Shown: positions 1 through 13,241 of the stretch, in pieces | Position numbering within the stretch: position 1 is the first letter of the stretch | How the letters are laid out: the number at the start of each line of letters is the position of its first letter | From: Setophaga petechia | Taxonomy: Eukaryota > Chordata > Aves > Passeriformes > Parulidae | DNA: 64,000 bases | NCBI GenBank assembly: GCA_024362935.1 | Contig: JANCRA010000003.1 | Span: 51,125,844 to 51,189,843, forward strand | Reading direction: 5' to 3' | The notes under the pieces: generated by a model | The model's database searches: none | What the model was told of the DNA's origin: nothing | Seen by the model: only the letters and a program-made list of their open reading frames with translations | Position numbers and translations under genes: made by a program

Positions 1-31
1 TCATCCTCGGACCCCTGTGAACACCATCACA
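1..31 (+). mobile_element. 3' end of a solo LTR (family B), cut by window edge
   Basis: The first 31 bases match the terminal segment of the family B LTRs below, sharing ATCCTCGGACCCCTGTGAAC and ending CACCATCACA. The rest of the element lies off the window. Confidence 0.7.
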
Positions 32-2750
32 GTGCTGCACAGGCATAAAGCAGCATGCAAGGTGCCCTGATTTTCACATGCTTTTAAAACAAAAATGCAT
101 CTGGACACTTATGCAAAGTCTTAACCTGAAGGCTACAGCATGTGTAAAAGTCTTAATAAATAGCTGATTATAGTAACAAATGGCTGTAATGGTTATTCAA
201 GTATGTACATTTGTTTTAGGTGTTGTTAACAAAATTAAAGGCAAGGCCACAGAGAGCTGGCATGAAAAATGATGAATTGAGTAAACAGAAAAACAATGAA
301 CTGCTTTATTTTTAAATGTTTAAAATATTTTTAATTGCTATAAATAGGTTATTGTTGATATCTGAGGAATTAACTAATCAGCTTTTCTGAAGTCAAGTAT
401 CTGAAAATAAATGTCAGCGCCTTAAACAAATTTTAAGTGGTAAAAAAAATACAACCCCACAAATTACAAACCATAAATATTGTGTTCAGCTTTTTTATTT
501 CCTCCTTTAATATCCTGGATATTTAGAGGTCACACTCAATTTTTATCTTTCCTTTTCCCTCAAGTCCCCATCATTCTTGACACAAAATTTTCTGGAACTG
601 TTATGACAGGAATTTATTTATTCCTCTATCAAAGACCTTGTTTAAAGTAATTTTCTATGTAATTTCCTTTTTCATATCTCTATTGCTGCAAGATCTATGC
701 ATAAACACACTGTAGTTAATGGTTAAAAAAGCCACAATATTTTAACTTCACAAATGCTCACCTTACTTAATGCGTAGCAGTAAAAAGGTACACAAGTGCT
801 CTAGGTATATAATTTCTTTTGTTCAGAAAAAATAACCTAAATCATTGATTGAAAAATAACAGAAAATAAGAAGGAAATGCACTAATCATAACTGAAGCAT
901 AGCCTTTTAACACAATTGTAACTTATTTAGAAAATGCAAGAAAACCACTGCAACTGTTGCTGTCCACTTACTCTGATCTACAATGAAGGAAATTGCTTAG
1001 TATTTAAATTGTTCTATTGTGCTAATCATTATTTTAAATAGTCAGTCCAGTGCTCTGAAGGGAAATTTCATGAAGATTCCTATTATAAAGTTATACACCT
1101 TTACTATAGAAACCAAACTTTGAGTTTGAAAGTGTTGTGAACCTTGAATAGGACTTAAGTGATAAAAATATAAAACTGCTTGGAAGTGAACAAACTGAAA
1201 ACAACAAATAGAAGCTATTTTCTAGCCATTCTACACAGTCCCAGCTGTGCCCATCAGCTGCATGTCACCCAGCATGGACTTGAAATGAGACCCACCAGCA
1301 CCTCCCCAGCACACAAAAATAGGATTAAGTGCTCTCTGTCTGCTCTGCACAATTTCAATCCCTCCTGAAGCAGAACAGAGGTGTCCATCCTCCTCAGTTC
1401 AAGTGCTGTGAGACTCAATGAATGCTGTGATGACATGTGGCTATTCAGGGGTGAAGGATGAGGTCACCAGGAAACATTGTGATTTCCTTTTATTTATCTA
1501 GGAACTCAGTGAAAACTTTGTTCTACAGAACCTGAAGCCCATGCAAAGGAGCTCAAGTGAGTAGCAGTGCTCTTTTTTTTGTGTAGAAACCAAGTTTTAA
1601 TCACTTATTAGAGGTGATTTAATAATCCCCACTAACAGCTCCTCCTTCAAATTCTGGCTGGTCAATCCCATGAGGAAAATACATTAAACTTGAGCTAAAA
1701 GCCTGTTTATCTCTGAAGTACAATTTCCTCTGGAGGCCCCTTTTCCAGCAAGGCTGTGAGCAGTGCTGGGTTTCTCACACAGCAGCCAAAGCCATGAGCT
1801 GAACACCAACATTGTGCAAGCCCAGGAGAAGGGAATTCAAACATGAATACTCCTTGCTCAACTTTTTAATTGTTTTTACTTTTTAATCTTTCTGTGCTAA
1901 TACTGAAGCATGGATACAGACACATGTCATTACACATTTAACCTTCTCATTATTTTCCAGTGAGCAATAATTGCAGGAGCTCTGGTTAAAAGGAAACTCA
2001 GTAATTGCACTGATGACTTGGTGAATTTGAAGAGACTGTAGCAAACTATATTGTGATGGGAGTTTTAGATTTTGCAATTAATGGTCATTAATCACAAAGG
2101 GAAATAATGGTTTATAAATTGATGATGGCGAGAAGCAGTTTGATATAAAATATTTGTAAAATAAAAACTGTATTGATTTGTCATGATATCTTGCAAAGAA
2201 AAACAATCAAAATCTACAGTCCTATAAAGACACATCTTAATAAATGGGTACAAGCTGAATAAAAGGAGAATGAATGACTTGGTTAAAGCTCAGAGGGAAA
2301 CAACGCCAAAGTCACGCACCTTAAATGAAGAATGAGTAGATGGATCTGATATATGGTGCTTTTTTTTAGAGGAAGCCTCTGTTTGGAGTGCAAGTCACTC
2401 CAGCTAATGGCCAAGTGATGTGCATTGACAATCACATTAGCCCTTTTTGCTATTTTAGTCAAATAAGGCTAATCATTTAGCGTGCCTAATTTATATAGCT
2501 ATGAGGGCGGGTTATCAGTACAGATGTACCGAGGCATAAAAGACTTGGGAACACTGACCTATCTGTCAAATTTGATCAGGCCCAGTGAAATTCAATTTGT
2601 TAATCTTGCCTCACAATCCTCCCCTCATGCAGGCTGAGCACTAATAGGTTTTGTGCTGCACTGAGAATGAGCACAGGCTGCAGTGAGACCTCTTGGCTGG
2701 ATTAATCAGAATCATGCATGAGGGATGTTACCTCTTGGAGAAAGGGGTAG
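32..2750. other. PPFIBP2 intron 2 sequence, no gene seen
   Basis: AT-rich unique sequence. I looked for the next liprin-beta-2 exon on the minus strand and did not find it. The part at about 2,380-2,640 has dense TAAT, CAATCA and TGTCAA-type motifs and looks like a possible conserved noncoding element. Confidence 0.5.
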
Positions 2751-3132
2751 TGTCACAGACATATTTTATGAAATATCCTTTTGCTAGGATCTTTTCTCCT
2801 GAAAAACTGAGAAGCTTCAGCTTCTCCATGTTTTGCTGCTTTGGAATGTGATTTGGAGAATTGTTTACCCAGCATGTGAATTGTTTTTACTTGATGACCA
2901 GTGACAGCCACCTGTGTCGAGGCTGTGAGCAGTCACAAGATTTTATTATCATTCCTTCTATTCCTTGCTAACCTTCTGATGAAATCCTTTCTTCTATTCT
3001 TTTAGTATAGTTTTAATATATACTTTTCTTTAATATAATATATATAATAAAATAATAAATCAGCCTTCTGAAACACAGAGTCAAGATTCTCATCTCTTCC
3101 CTCGTCCTGGGACCCCTGCAAACACCACCATA
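2751..3132 (+). mobile_element. Solo LTR, family B (about 380 bp) with 6-bp target duplication
   Basis: The element begins TGTCACAGAC, carries TTTAGTATAGTTTTAATATA and AATAAATCAGCCTTCTGAAA, and ends GACCCCTGCAAACACCACCATA. GGGTAG flanks it directly on both sides (2745-2750 and 3133-3138), which is a 6-bp target duplication of the endogenous retrovirus K type. The AATAAA in its 3' half is the LTR polyadenylation signal. No internal retroviral genes are present, so it is a solo LTR. Its terminal A replaces the usual CA end by mutation. Confidence 0.85.
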
Positions 3133-6100
3133 GGGTAGGACTTCTAGAATTGGAAGGCTAAAAGTGCAAATCTGTAAATACTTGTGATATATATTGCATA
3201 TACCCAGTTCTTACCCTAAATGGCCACAATCCAGTGTTTTATTGATAATGAAGTGAACAAAAGAAATGAGGGCTGATTAAAGAGATAGGATGCTCCCTTT
3301 TTGCATGTGTACATATACATTTATACTCAAGGTTCAGAAGTTAAACAGTGTCAGATATACATCTCTGGACTTCCCAATTCTCTAAAATGGGAGTAATGCT
3401 AACTTTGTGCCTAAAGATGAAGTTTCTGAGGCCAAGAGAAGCATGTGGCTCTTCCAGTACTCACTCAGGCCTCATTGCAAAAGAAAATGTCTTTTTTATC
3501 AGCTACCTAAGTTTACTTAGGTAAACTTACATCTTTGAATCCTGGAGATGTCCATAGATTCTGGATACAGTGAATTGAAATAGCACAAGCTCTTAAAAAA
3601 TGGCTTTTTGCTGTTTTCTGCCAACTCTAAGAGCAGCTACATTTGTACAGATGATTTTTCCCATATTAGAAGCTCTACCTGGATTCAATGTTTGACAACA
3701 AACCCAGATGTTTTCTGCATCAAAAACAATATTCAAATAATTTTGGCTTGGCAATTTGAATTTATCAATATGACAGCTGAACCTATTTTTAAAGTGAGCT
3801 TGGAAAATCATAATCTGGACACGATTTCCCAATTCTCCACTGATTTGAGGCTTATCAGCTGTTGCAGACTGTGGGATGACATACAATGTTTTAATGCTTG
3901 ATAATTCTCTAATTTCACATCTGTTCTTTATTGTGTATATTATTTAAATAATTCCTAATTGCTGTCAGCTTGTTTACTACATGCATTGTTTTGCTCTGAT
4001 GTTTCTCCATGTTTGTAACCAAAGGATGTTAGAAAGTTTCAGGACAGTATTAAAGTCATCCTTTCAAAGGGGTTTTCTACCTTGTATTTTCTCTTACCAC
4101 CATACAGGACAAAAGATAATTCCTGTTTTCCAGTCCCTGCCCAAATTGCATAGAGAAGCTTACTGGATTGAATTAGGGAGAGTCAAACTCGAATTATCAT
4201 TCTGTGCCTCAGTTTTAGACAAATTGGGATAACAGCTGTATCCAAGTATAGACTCCAGCAGATCTACTTGGTCCTTCAATCATGCCAGAATATTCAAGAA
4301 ATTGTTCTGGAACACACAGAACATTGGCTAGAGGACAATGACAACAGACTTAACCTGTCTTAAAAATTTTTATCTATTCCTGGCAAAAGAAAATAATAAA
4401 GAACTAAGGTCAACAACCTTTCCAAACAACTGAGTTTTTCCCTAAATATAGGAATAAATCAATATGTTTCCTTGTTAGTACAGGTAGATATAACACTGAA
4501 ATCATATGGGAAGCATTCAATTAACATCCATGAGCTTGACAAATGCCCTGTCTGGGAATTATTTTGTTTCTTCTCCCATTTGACATTTTATATAAACCTG
4601 TTCTCAGCGATACACTGCCTATCAGTGGACATCAGACTGAAAATACAAGCAATGCAAAGTCACAAAGTCAGCTCTCCTGGAGAGCTTGCTCGTGACCACT
4701 GTGGAAATAAACTCCACTTGCCACTGGAGTTTATTTATGCCTGAATCTTTTTACTTTAGGGCTTGGTCACCAGCACAGAACAGCTGTGATCTGATGATTT
4801 CCAGGGAATAGTTCTTCCAACATCTGTGTTAGTGTTCTACACCACCAAGACAGCCAAGTGATGGGGGTAAAATTGATGTCATTTGAAAACCTGGGAAAAA
4901 TTAATTTTATTCCTTATTTATCAAGATTAAACCCTGAAATGGTATGGCGCAAACAAACAATCTGAAAAAAGGAGCAGGGAAAAGAATATTAAAATCAACC
5001 AACCAACCACTGAACCAAAAGAAAAGCTGTCTTCTGGCCTCAATTATTTTTCTGACACGAAACTTAGGAAAAAATTTTACTTTTTTAGGCTGTTATATAT
5101 TCCTATTTAATCAGTTCTACCACATATTAGGAGGTTATCTTTCCAAACCATGAAAAAACACCCAGCACTAAACACCTATTGCCATAGCCAGGACTTGCCT
5201 CACAACTGATGGCTCCTGGGGAAAAAAAAAGCCTTTAATCTGAAAATCAATTTAAATAGAATGACACTTTTTTCAGTCTCTTGCTTTTTCTGCAGACTAG
5301 AACCACCAGTGCATCCGTGCTGTCCCCAGTGTGTGCAGAGGTGGGTGTAAATCACCACAGAAGAGAGACACTGAGTTCATTTGTGTGCAGGTGATTTCTG
5401 AGCACAGCTTCCATGGCATGCCAGTGGCCAAAAAGTATTGCAGCTCTCTAGGTTATGAATTATGGTTTGGGACTTGCTTTTCTTATTCTCTCCTTATACA
5501 TCTGAGGTAAGCTCAATGCTTCCCTGTCTATGGTGTTTTGTTAGGTGTGAAAAAATAAAATCCCAGTCAACTTCTCTTGGTTAAAATCTTGTTAGAATAA
5601 GGTTTTGCATTCAGGACAAGGAAATATTTGTGTGATTTTTCTTATTTGCCTAGAACTTTTTCCATCAGCGTGAGAAGTCACTTCAGTTATATCTATCCCA
5701 TGTTCATATTTACAGTTCTGTGTATCTCAGCAGTCTGTTAAAGCTTGCACATATAAAATGAAGTGAAGACTCATATGAGGATGCCAAAAACAAACCAAAC
5801 CCTAGTGATTGTTTAAGCTAAAAAACCTGGATAGTGATCTAGCCTGATGGTGACATTTAAAGCCCCCTATCAGTCTCTGGACAGAGAGCTTTCCTAGAAG
5901 AGCAGGAAGAAGATCAAGGGGCAGCACAACTGCAGCTGATGCCATTGACTCCATCACCAGGGAAGGAGGCTCAGCTTGGGAGAGCCTATAAATCCCTATT
6001 AAATTTACAAAGCTTTTGTGAATTCTTTCCCATTGTGCACAAGTGAGATCATGGCCCTACCCTGACACTCCTTTAAGGAGCTCCTGCTGCATGGTGTGTG

Positions 6101-6549
6101 AGAACAAACCCCAGGGCATAATAAAAGTTATGTATATTTTTATGCATACACACATTTTTTTATATATCTCTATGTGCAGGTGTTTGATGCAGTTATAAGT
6201 TATCCAGCTAGCCAGAAGACTTGGTGAAAACTTTTTAAACTCATATTGAAATACAAAACTAACATTTGGATGCTGCCACACGTCTGAGGATGTGTTTAAG
6301 TTACCATAAAGCATTAAAGCAAAGTAAATCTCTCTTACTTCAATAGTCACCTGTCTGAGGGAAAATTTTAGGGCTTGCTTTACTTCCTTTATTTTGCTTT
6401 CAGCTTTCTCCACACAGCTATTGAACCAGAGTGTTAAGAGTGAAATCTGCATGTCAGAGAACCTGATACATTTGGAATAATTATTAAAAAGCAAACCAGA
6501 CATAGTTAAATCTCAAGACAGAGTGCTGTAAAACAATGCATTGTTGTAC
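3133..6549. other. PPFIBP2 intron 2 sequence, no gene seen
   Basis: No exon, RNA gene or mobile element is supported here. The open frames on both strands (up to 148 codons at 6057-6503) lack splice signals or protein-like composition. Confidence 0.5.
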
Positions 6550-6647
6550 CTGCAATGATGTCATCCATTTGCTCCAAAGCTGCTTCCAGCATATGACTGG
6601 CATCAGAAGCCATCCTCTGCGATTTCTTCAGATCTTTACTCCCTCTA
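6550..6647 (-). CDS. PPFIBP2: PPFIBP2 (liprin-beta-2) first coding exon, partial gene
   Basis: On the minus strand an acceptor TTTTGTCTTTTCAG ends at 6648, followed by 34 bases of 5' UTR, ATG at 6613-6611, 21 codons and a phase 1 donor G|GTACAA (GT at 6549-6548). The peptide reads MASDASHMLEAALEQMDD then IIA plus a split Gly. From memory this matches the N terminus of human liprin-beta-2 (MASDASHALEAALEQMDG) at nearly every position. Liprin-beta proteins are cytoplasmic scaffolds with an N-terminal coiled coil and C-terminal SAM domains that pair with liprin-alpha. Only this exon is in the window; later coding exons must lie to the left of position 1. Its place downstream of OLFML1 on the same strand agrees with mammalian synteny. 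Confidence 0.9.
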
Positions 6648-9600
6648 CTGAAAAGACAAAATAAACCTTATGTATTACACTAAATAGCCTGATGGCAAAA
6701 TATATGTCACTGTCTAAATATGCATTGGGCTACACAAACAAAACCCATGCTACAGCTTAGTAATGCAGCCTAGTGATACAAAAATACAGCCCAATAATAA
6801 GAAAGCTAAAAAAACCTGTTCCTGGTAGATGACTTGGGAGTTCTGATTCTTTTTTTTTTTAAGAGATTTTACTAAAACAGCCAAATGCAAATAAAAAAAT
6901 CCCAAAGAATTTCAAATACTGAAAGCCCAAGATTCTCCTGCTCCTCATCCTTAACAATGGTTTCCTAGATTCAAAGATGAGTGCATTTCAGCCTTTTCCT
7001 ATGTGGGGAAAAAAAGAGGATTTACTAAAGTTCAATGAAGGAATGAAGACATGGGGCAGAACGTGTCTATCCTACAAGCAGAAATCTGTAGGCAGTCTGC
7101 TTTTTGATTTTTGCCTTAAGAATAAAGAAAATTCTGAAATATTCAGTCTTTTCATCATGACACCAAAAATCCCATTTTTTTCTGTTCAAATAACCAAAAA
7201 TGCCCCAGGGTGAGTTCTCTGAATTTACTGCTGCTACTATAAAACAGGATCAAATACATTCATGACACTGGTGATAACAAAAATAAAAGAAAAACCTTCC
7301 AGAATGAGTCCCTGCTTGTGAGTTGGTGCTGCTGGACTCTAAGTCAAGCAGCAGCTGCTGCTGCCAGCAGATGACATTTCAAAGGGGAGAAGAATTTATG
7401 CAGTCCATTTCACTGCCAGTGAAAAAATCCCCTTTTGCACATCACTTCATGGCTGAAGCACGAGAGCAGTGCCCACACAGAGAGGAAACAGGGATGGCTC
7501 CTGTGCCTGTGGCTCACAGGGCTCCAGCACAGCTCACTGCACCCACAGAGTCCACAAAGGCTCACAGTATTTTGATTTCTTCCTCATGAAGGCTGCAATT
7601 CAGTCTCTCAGCATTCAGTCTTTTTTGTTTTTCACAGCGAGTTGCAAGAGCTGTGGTTGAAAACTGTTCCATTTCCGCAGCTGTCACCAAAGACACCAGT
7701 GTGACAATGGACAGAGATATCCTTCAAATAACTCAGGTTGTGGGTAGGTGTAAGTGCAATGGGCCTATGATCCCAATGCTACTGAAATGCCACAAATATG
7801 TGTTTATCATGGGATTAATTGTGCTAAGAATTCAAGTAGTTTGAATTGAAATAAATATTACAATGAAAATTCGTACCATCCAACCAAAATTATTTTCTTT
7901 TGAAAACTAAGAATCTTGAGACATGGGTTTTCCTCAAAGAAATGGGTTTCTTCTTCAAAGAAAGCTAACTTATTAAGAACCTCTGTGTTATCAGCACCCT
8001 ATGTTGGTTCCAGTTAATGTAGATAACCCCAGGATGCAGAGAGACAGAAGCAGGAATGAGTAAGGAACTGCAACATTCTCATTTGAACTCTGCCATTTAC
8101 AGCTTGTCACAGTGGGTAAGGCACGATTTCACTTCAGATCACATTGATCTGAAGAGCAATGTGAGAATGCCTCATCCCCACTATCACCCAAGGCTCAGAT
8201 TAATGGAAATGAATCAGTGGTTTTGGTCCCTCCGTTTTTTTTGTCAAAATAATCTCTTAAGTACAAGCAATGCTAAATTTAACCAAAGTACACGTCACCC
8301 AAATATCTTGTTTAATGGCACTGGAAATAACATAAATTGTGCTCAGAATAATCTGGAAAGTCATTAAGTCAGCTGATATAAACTTAAAATTTCAGAGTGC
8401 TTTCTTTCACACGTGAACTTTCCAGACACTCCCCCCGATCCTGCTGCTACCATTTGCCAGTTTTTGGGAGACTTCCATCTTCTGTTGCCACCTCACAGGC
8501 CACCAAAGCCCTCTCAGCTGCAATGATCCTCCTTCCTGGCAGTATTTCCTCTAGTTCAAAGCAGCCATCCCACGGGCAATAATCACCTCAGTGACAGGAA
8601 ATCCACCTACAAATGGCCAACAGGTGCCAGAGGGGCACCAAGGCTCCCGTGCCATTCCCCCAGGAATGCATGGCCACCAGCTCTGTTGGGAAATCAGGGC
8701 AGCAGATCTCTGGCTCACAGTTAGAAGGCAGAAAAAGAGTGAAAAACGCTAAATATAGCATAGAGTTTGTAATTCTAGGTTGCACTACATGATTTTATTT
8801 GTGATGAAAGCCACTGGAGCAGCACACGGCTGTTCAAACAAGAAATGCAGGACTACATGTCTTGTTAACATCTGATATAGTATTTCATCACTTGTGGTGA
8901 CAAAGGCACAGAAAATGCTGATACACTGCATTACAAACTTGAAAATTCACTGATGGAAAAAAAGCTCCCATCAAAGCCTTGGCAAAACCCAGAAAGTTTT
9001 GCTGAAAAACTTCACCAGAAGTGAATCTCCAATCTCCTCCCTGCCTCCACAGCCTATTTTCTCACCTGTGCCCACTGAGGCTTTGCTGCCTAACTGCTTT
9101 AAGCTATAGCAAAACCTGCTGATCAAACAAGGCTTTATTAATAAAAGCAATCTTCTTAGCTCCAGTGAGATAATGTAATATTACTTGCTTGACATCTTTT
9201 TCTAGACAGACCTGTTGTGTGTGCTCCAGGCAAGTCTCACTTTCCCAGACACTCCCTCCTTACAGTTTGGCTGCTCTGAGCAGTATTAATGAAAGAGCTT
9301 GTTAGATCTCCTGGGCTTTCAGCTACCATTTCTGATCTAACTCTATAGAAATATCTTTAACTATGGATTTAAAAAAAATATTCTTAAATAACAAGACACT
9401 TGTAACAGCCCCTCAAACAGGATCCATCTGTTTGCTGGTATTTTAATTACAAATATTTTTTACAGTTTTCATTCCTGAATGACATCAACATATGCAGAAC
9501 AACATGACTTATTTACTTATGTAAATATATACATATATTTTAAAAAAATTTTAAAATTTCAGCTTTGGTAAGGACTGGACAAAAGCTATCTTTCCCATTA

Positions 9601-10883
9601 CAGCACAAGCTTCAATATTACCAAATTCTAACCTTTAGGATTTATTAAATTAATTCATATGCCAGCAAAACACAAGAACCAGGCTACTCACCTTTTCAGG
9701 TCTCTAGGAAGAAAAGAATTTACTTTTTTGCCTGACCAGTGAAAATTCCTTGCTATTAATAGCTGAAGTTTTACTGTTAAGCAGACATAAGTCAAAATTA
9801 TTATCATCCCTTCTAAGCCACATGCTCATATTAATTTAGAGCCCAGCCCACAGAGATATTGCAAGCCTGTGTGTTATAATTGCCTAAGTAATGACATCTT
9901 CCAGGAAGTGCAGACAGAGCAAGCTGGTCTGAACTCCTGAAATTAATTTTGCTAAGATAGTTTTGCACTGTATGTCCTAATCTGAGATTTGCATTCCAAA
10001 TAAAATGAAAAATCTCTGGTGGAACTATTGTGCTCAGAGCCAATATCCCTTGCAAATTTCTTAGCCTACATTCTCTATGTAAAACTACAACTTACTGCGT
10101 CCAAAGGAACATAATATTCAACAGACATCTTCACTGTGAGCAAGATGTTCTTCAGAACTATGAAAAGCCTTAATTAAATTTGAATCTTTCATGGCTGGCT
10201 TGAACCAGCAGCTGCTCAGAGATAAGAATATGAACAACATGGATTCAGGCAACTCAGATGTTTTCCCAAGGTTGCTCATAATAATGAGGTTATCAACTTT
10301 ATCAATTATAAGGGGTGTGCTTTTTGATGGAAACTCCAGAAATCCAGACCTTGTCTGCGGCCTACAAATTCCTCTCACATTTAGCTGACACATGTAGCAA
10401 TTAACTACCACCACCTTTTTTTTTCTTAGGATGAATAAATACATGCTTGTAAACTCTTTAAATACTCAGATTTGAGTATTACACTGCTTTGTACTTAATG
10501 GCATAATGAAATATCAAATGCCTTGGGTGAGCTCAGAAGTCCTCCAAGATTTCCTTCAGCTGCAAGATGACTCCTGCCCTGGAATGCAGAAACCTGTCCA
10601 ACTCTCACCCTTTTTTTCCCTTTCTTTTCCCCCAGCCACACTGGGTGCAGCATCCAGACAGGAGCACAGCCACTGAGTCATCCCTCCAACTCATGGCTCC
10701 ATCAGGTACAAAAGTTATAAACTCATGTTTGGATCCTGGCTTTTTAGAAACTGCTGGAACTCTCTAATTAAGCTGATCCTCACTCCTGGCTTCTTGGCAA
10801 TCCAGGAAACAGAATCATCTCTGATGGTCACTGAAATGACTGCCTGAAGAATCCTACTCCTCTCCAGCCAGAAATCTTATTTA
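6648..10883. other. PPFIBP2 intron 1, left part
   Basis: Unique AT-rich sequence. Apart from the exon-like segment at 7641-7755, I see nothing that can be supported as a gene or repeat. Confidence 0.5.
7641..7755 (+). other. Exon-like segment, unidentified
   Basis: TCTTTTTTGTTTTTCACAG is a strong acceptor at 7622-7640. The following frame is open (RVARAVVENCSISAAVTKDT, then SVTMDRDILQITQVVG) past a GTAAGT donor candidate near 7751. It is antisense to PPFIBP2, about 1 kb from its first coding exon. No family is recognised. Confidence 0.25.
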
Positions 10884-11273
10884 TCTGTCAGCTGGGAGAG
10901 CTGGGCTTGCTCAGCCTGGAGGAGAGAAGGCTTCAGGGAGACCTCCCAGCAGCTTCCCAGTGCCCAAAGGGGTGACAGGAGAGCTGGACAGGGACATTGC
11001 ACAAGGGCAGTGGTGACAGAAAGAGAGCCAAGAGCCTGAAGCTGCAGGAAGACAGGTTTGTATTCAATACCAGGAGGAAATTCTTTACTGTGAGGGTGGG
11101 CAGAGGGTGCCCAGAGAAGCTGGGACTGCCCCTGGATCCCTGGAAGTGTCCAAGGCCAGCCTGGACAGGGCTCTGAGAAACCTGAGAGAGTGGAAGGCAT
11201 CCCTGCCCATGACAGGTGGGTGGAACCTGATGACTTTTGTGGTCCTTTCCAACCCAAACCATTCTATGGTTCT
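10884..11273 (+). mobile_element. CR1 LINE 3' end fragment
   Basis: The sequence has the typical bird CR1 tail: GAGCTGGGCTTGCTCAGCCT, CAGGAGGAAATTCTTTACTG, GGTGCCCAGAGAAGCTGGGA, CCTGGACAGGGCTCTGAGAA and the final TGGTCCTTTCCAACCCAAAC followed by ATTCTATGGTTCT. It is 5' truncated, as usual, and retains no intact reverse transcriptase. The overlapping 109- and 126-codon minus-strand frames are repeat sequence. Confidence 0.9.
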
Positions 11274-12348
11274 AGCTTAAATTTCATTTATTTCTTAATA
11301 CAGACAGTACTTGCTCTATTTCCCCTTTATATGCTTAACTGGAATAGGCAGAAAGGTAAAAACCCTCTTCTTCCATTGATTACCCATTCTATAATAAGTA
11401 AAATCAAGGTTATTTCAGAGGGTTTTTAAGAATAGCTAGACTAGGAATAAAAAAAGCCAAGTTTATTTTGAGGTGGAAAGTGTGTATTGCCCACAGGAAA
11501 GCAGAATGGGCAGCTCTAAAGAGAAATATCAAATAGCCAAAGCTGGACAAAGACCTGAAAGCAAATCACTTCAGGTAAGTGGCAGAATTGCTAAAGTCTT
11601 CATTCAACAGCTTGTTGGGGGTCCTTCTATGAGGGTATATCCTGAAGTGAAGCCCCTTGGCACTGTAAAAGCACCATATTTGTGTGTTACTGATGAAAGT
11701 CAGAGCAACAAGCAAAAAGCAATGATGCTTTTGCACAAAATGTGCTAAATAATTCGATTTAAAATACATAGCTAAACTTACTGCACTGTGACGTGGCAAA
11801 GTCAAAGCCAAACATCGCTTTTCAAAAAATAAACCCATCAAGTTTGCTAATACAAGTCTGAATTTCAACTCCCCCCACAATCCTGGGGGGAAGAGAAGGT
11901 GAAGGAAAAAAAAAACCCTTTAAAAAAATGCTAGATCTGACTGATACTTGATGCTTCAAAACACAGATCACCTCACAGCAACTCCTCCACAGGGCTGATG
12001 GATATTGAGTTACAGCTCCTCCTGGTACCATAACCAAATTTCCTGACTCATGTTTGCACAAAGTCTCATCCTTACAATTAAGAGCTGACGCTGACAGAAT
12101 GGCATGTGCAAAGTGAGCTCTCTTCAGCCCCTCTCTGTAACACTTCCAGCAACTGCAGGAAGCCCTTCAGCCCTCAGTGCTGCTTTAAACTTTGTCCATA
12201 AAACCTTAAAAAAGTCCTTCACCATTTAATTTCGTGTTGTTATCAGACATCTGAAGTTTTCTGTGGTGCATGCAGTATAAAGGAAAAATGTTATAGCTTC
12301 TGACTTTGCAAATCTTAAGACCAAAATTGCAGTAATTGTCATTGTATT

Positions 12349-12675
12349 AAGTCCAAAAGTCTAATTATTTTAGTTCACTTTTCTGTCATCTGATTAGTTA
12401 AAATTAAAAAAAAAAAAAAGCAACACAATGAATAAATAGTTTGGATATAAACTTCAGCTGAACAAAACACTACCTGATAAAATACACAAGAGGAAAGTCT
12501 CTGAGCCAAAATATGAACAAGTCCAAAAAGTCTAATTACTTTAGTTCACTTCTCTGTCATCTAATTAGTTAAAATTAAAAAAAGAAGCAATGCAATGAAT
12601 AAATAGTTTGGATGTAAACTTCAGCTGAACCTGATAAAATATATGAGAGAAAAGTCTCTGAGCCAAAATATGAAC
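12349..12675. repeat. Tandem duplication, two copies of about 160-170 bp
   Basis: Copy one (12349-12518) and copy two (12519-12675) both run from AAGTCCAAAA to GAGCCAAAATATGAAC and share TAGTTTGGAT(A/G)TAAACTTCAGC. Differences are a handful of substitutions, a shorter A run and a 13-base deletion in copy two. They abut directly, so this is a simple tandem duplication in PPFIBP2 intron 1. Confidence 0.9.
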
Positions 12676-13241
12676 ATTTCTGCTCTTAAAATAAACACAT
12701 ACAAAAGTCAGAATTGGTATTGCAGTTCACATCTAGTTCAGAGAGTTTTACAACTAAGAAAAGTTAGATCCTCAAAATTTCAACATATAAAATAAACTGT
12801 GTTGTTTTTTTTATTATTATTTTTCCTTCCAATCTCACTGGCCTCACGGTCACAGCTCTGAATTTTCTTCCATGAAGGTCAACATTTCAATGAGATCTGT
12901 GAAGCTGCTTAAATCCAGCTCCAGTGCCTGGGAAACTGCTCAGACCACACCTTCCCCCACACCCCACATCATGTAAGTAAATTCATGCTCTGGTAAATTG
13001 GAAGGTGAGGAGTTATTATAAAAGTAAACACAGAATTCATGCACAAATTAACTGTGCCCTCGAGTAAAGCAGAGGACAAACCCTTCACAGCAATGGAGAG
13101 AGATTAGGTAGATATGTCAAGCAAAATTTTCAAAGCTAGTCACTGCAAAAATCCTATAAATTTAGACAAACTAAACAGTGCTAACATAGGGCCAGAAGAT
13201 CTTGTATCTCAAAGAAATGCAGGAGGTCCAATTTTCCAATC

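Noticed and set aside
6057..6503. 148-codon minus-strand frame just downstream of the liprin-beta-2 exon
   Set aside because: It is not in frame with the exon, has no acceptor and does not resemble liprin sequence. Treated as intronic chance.
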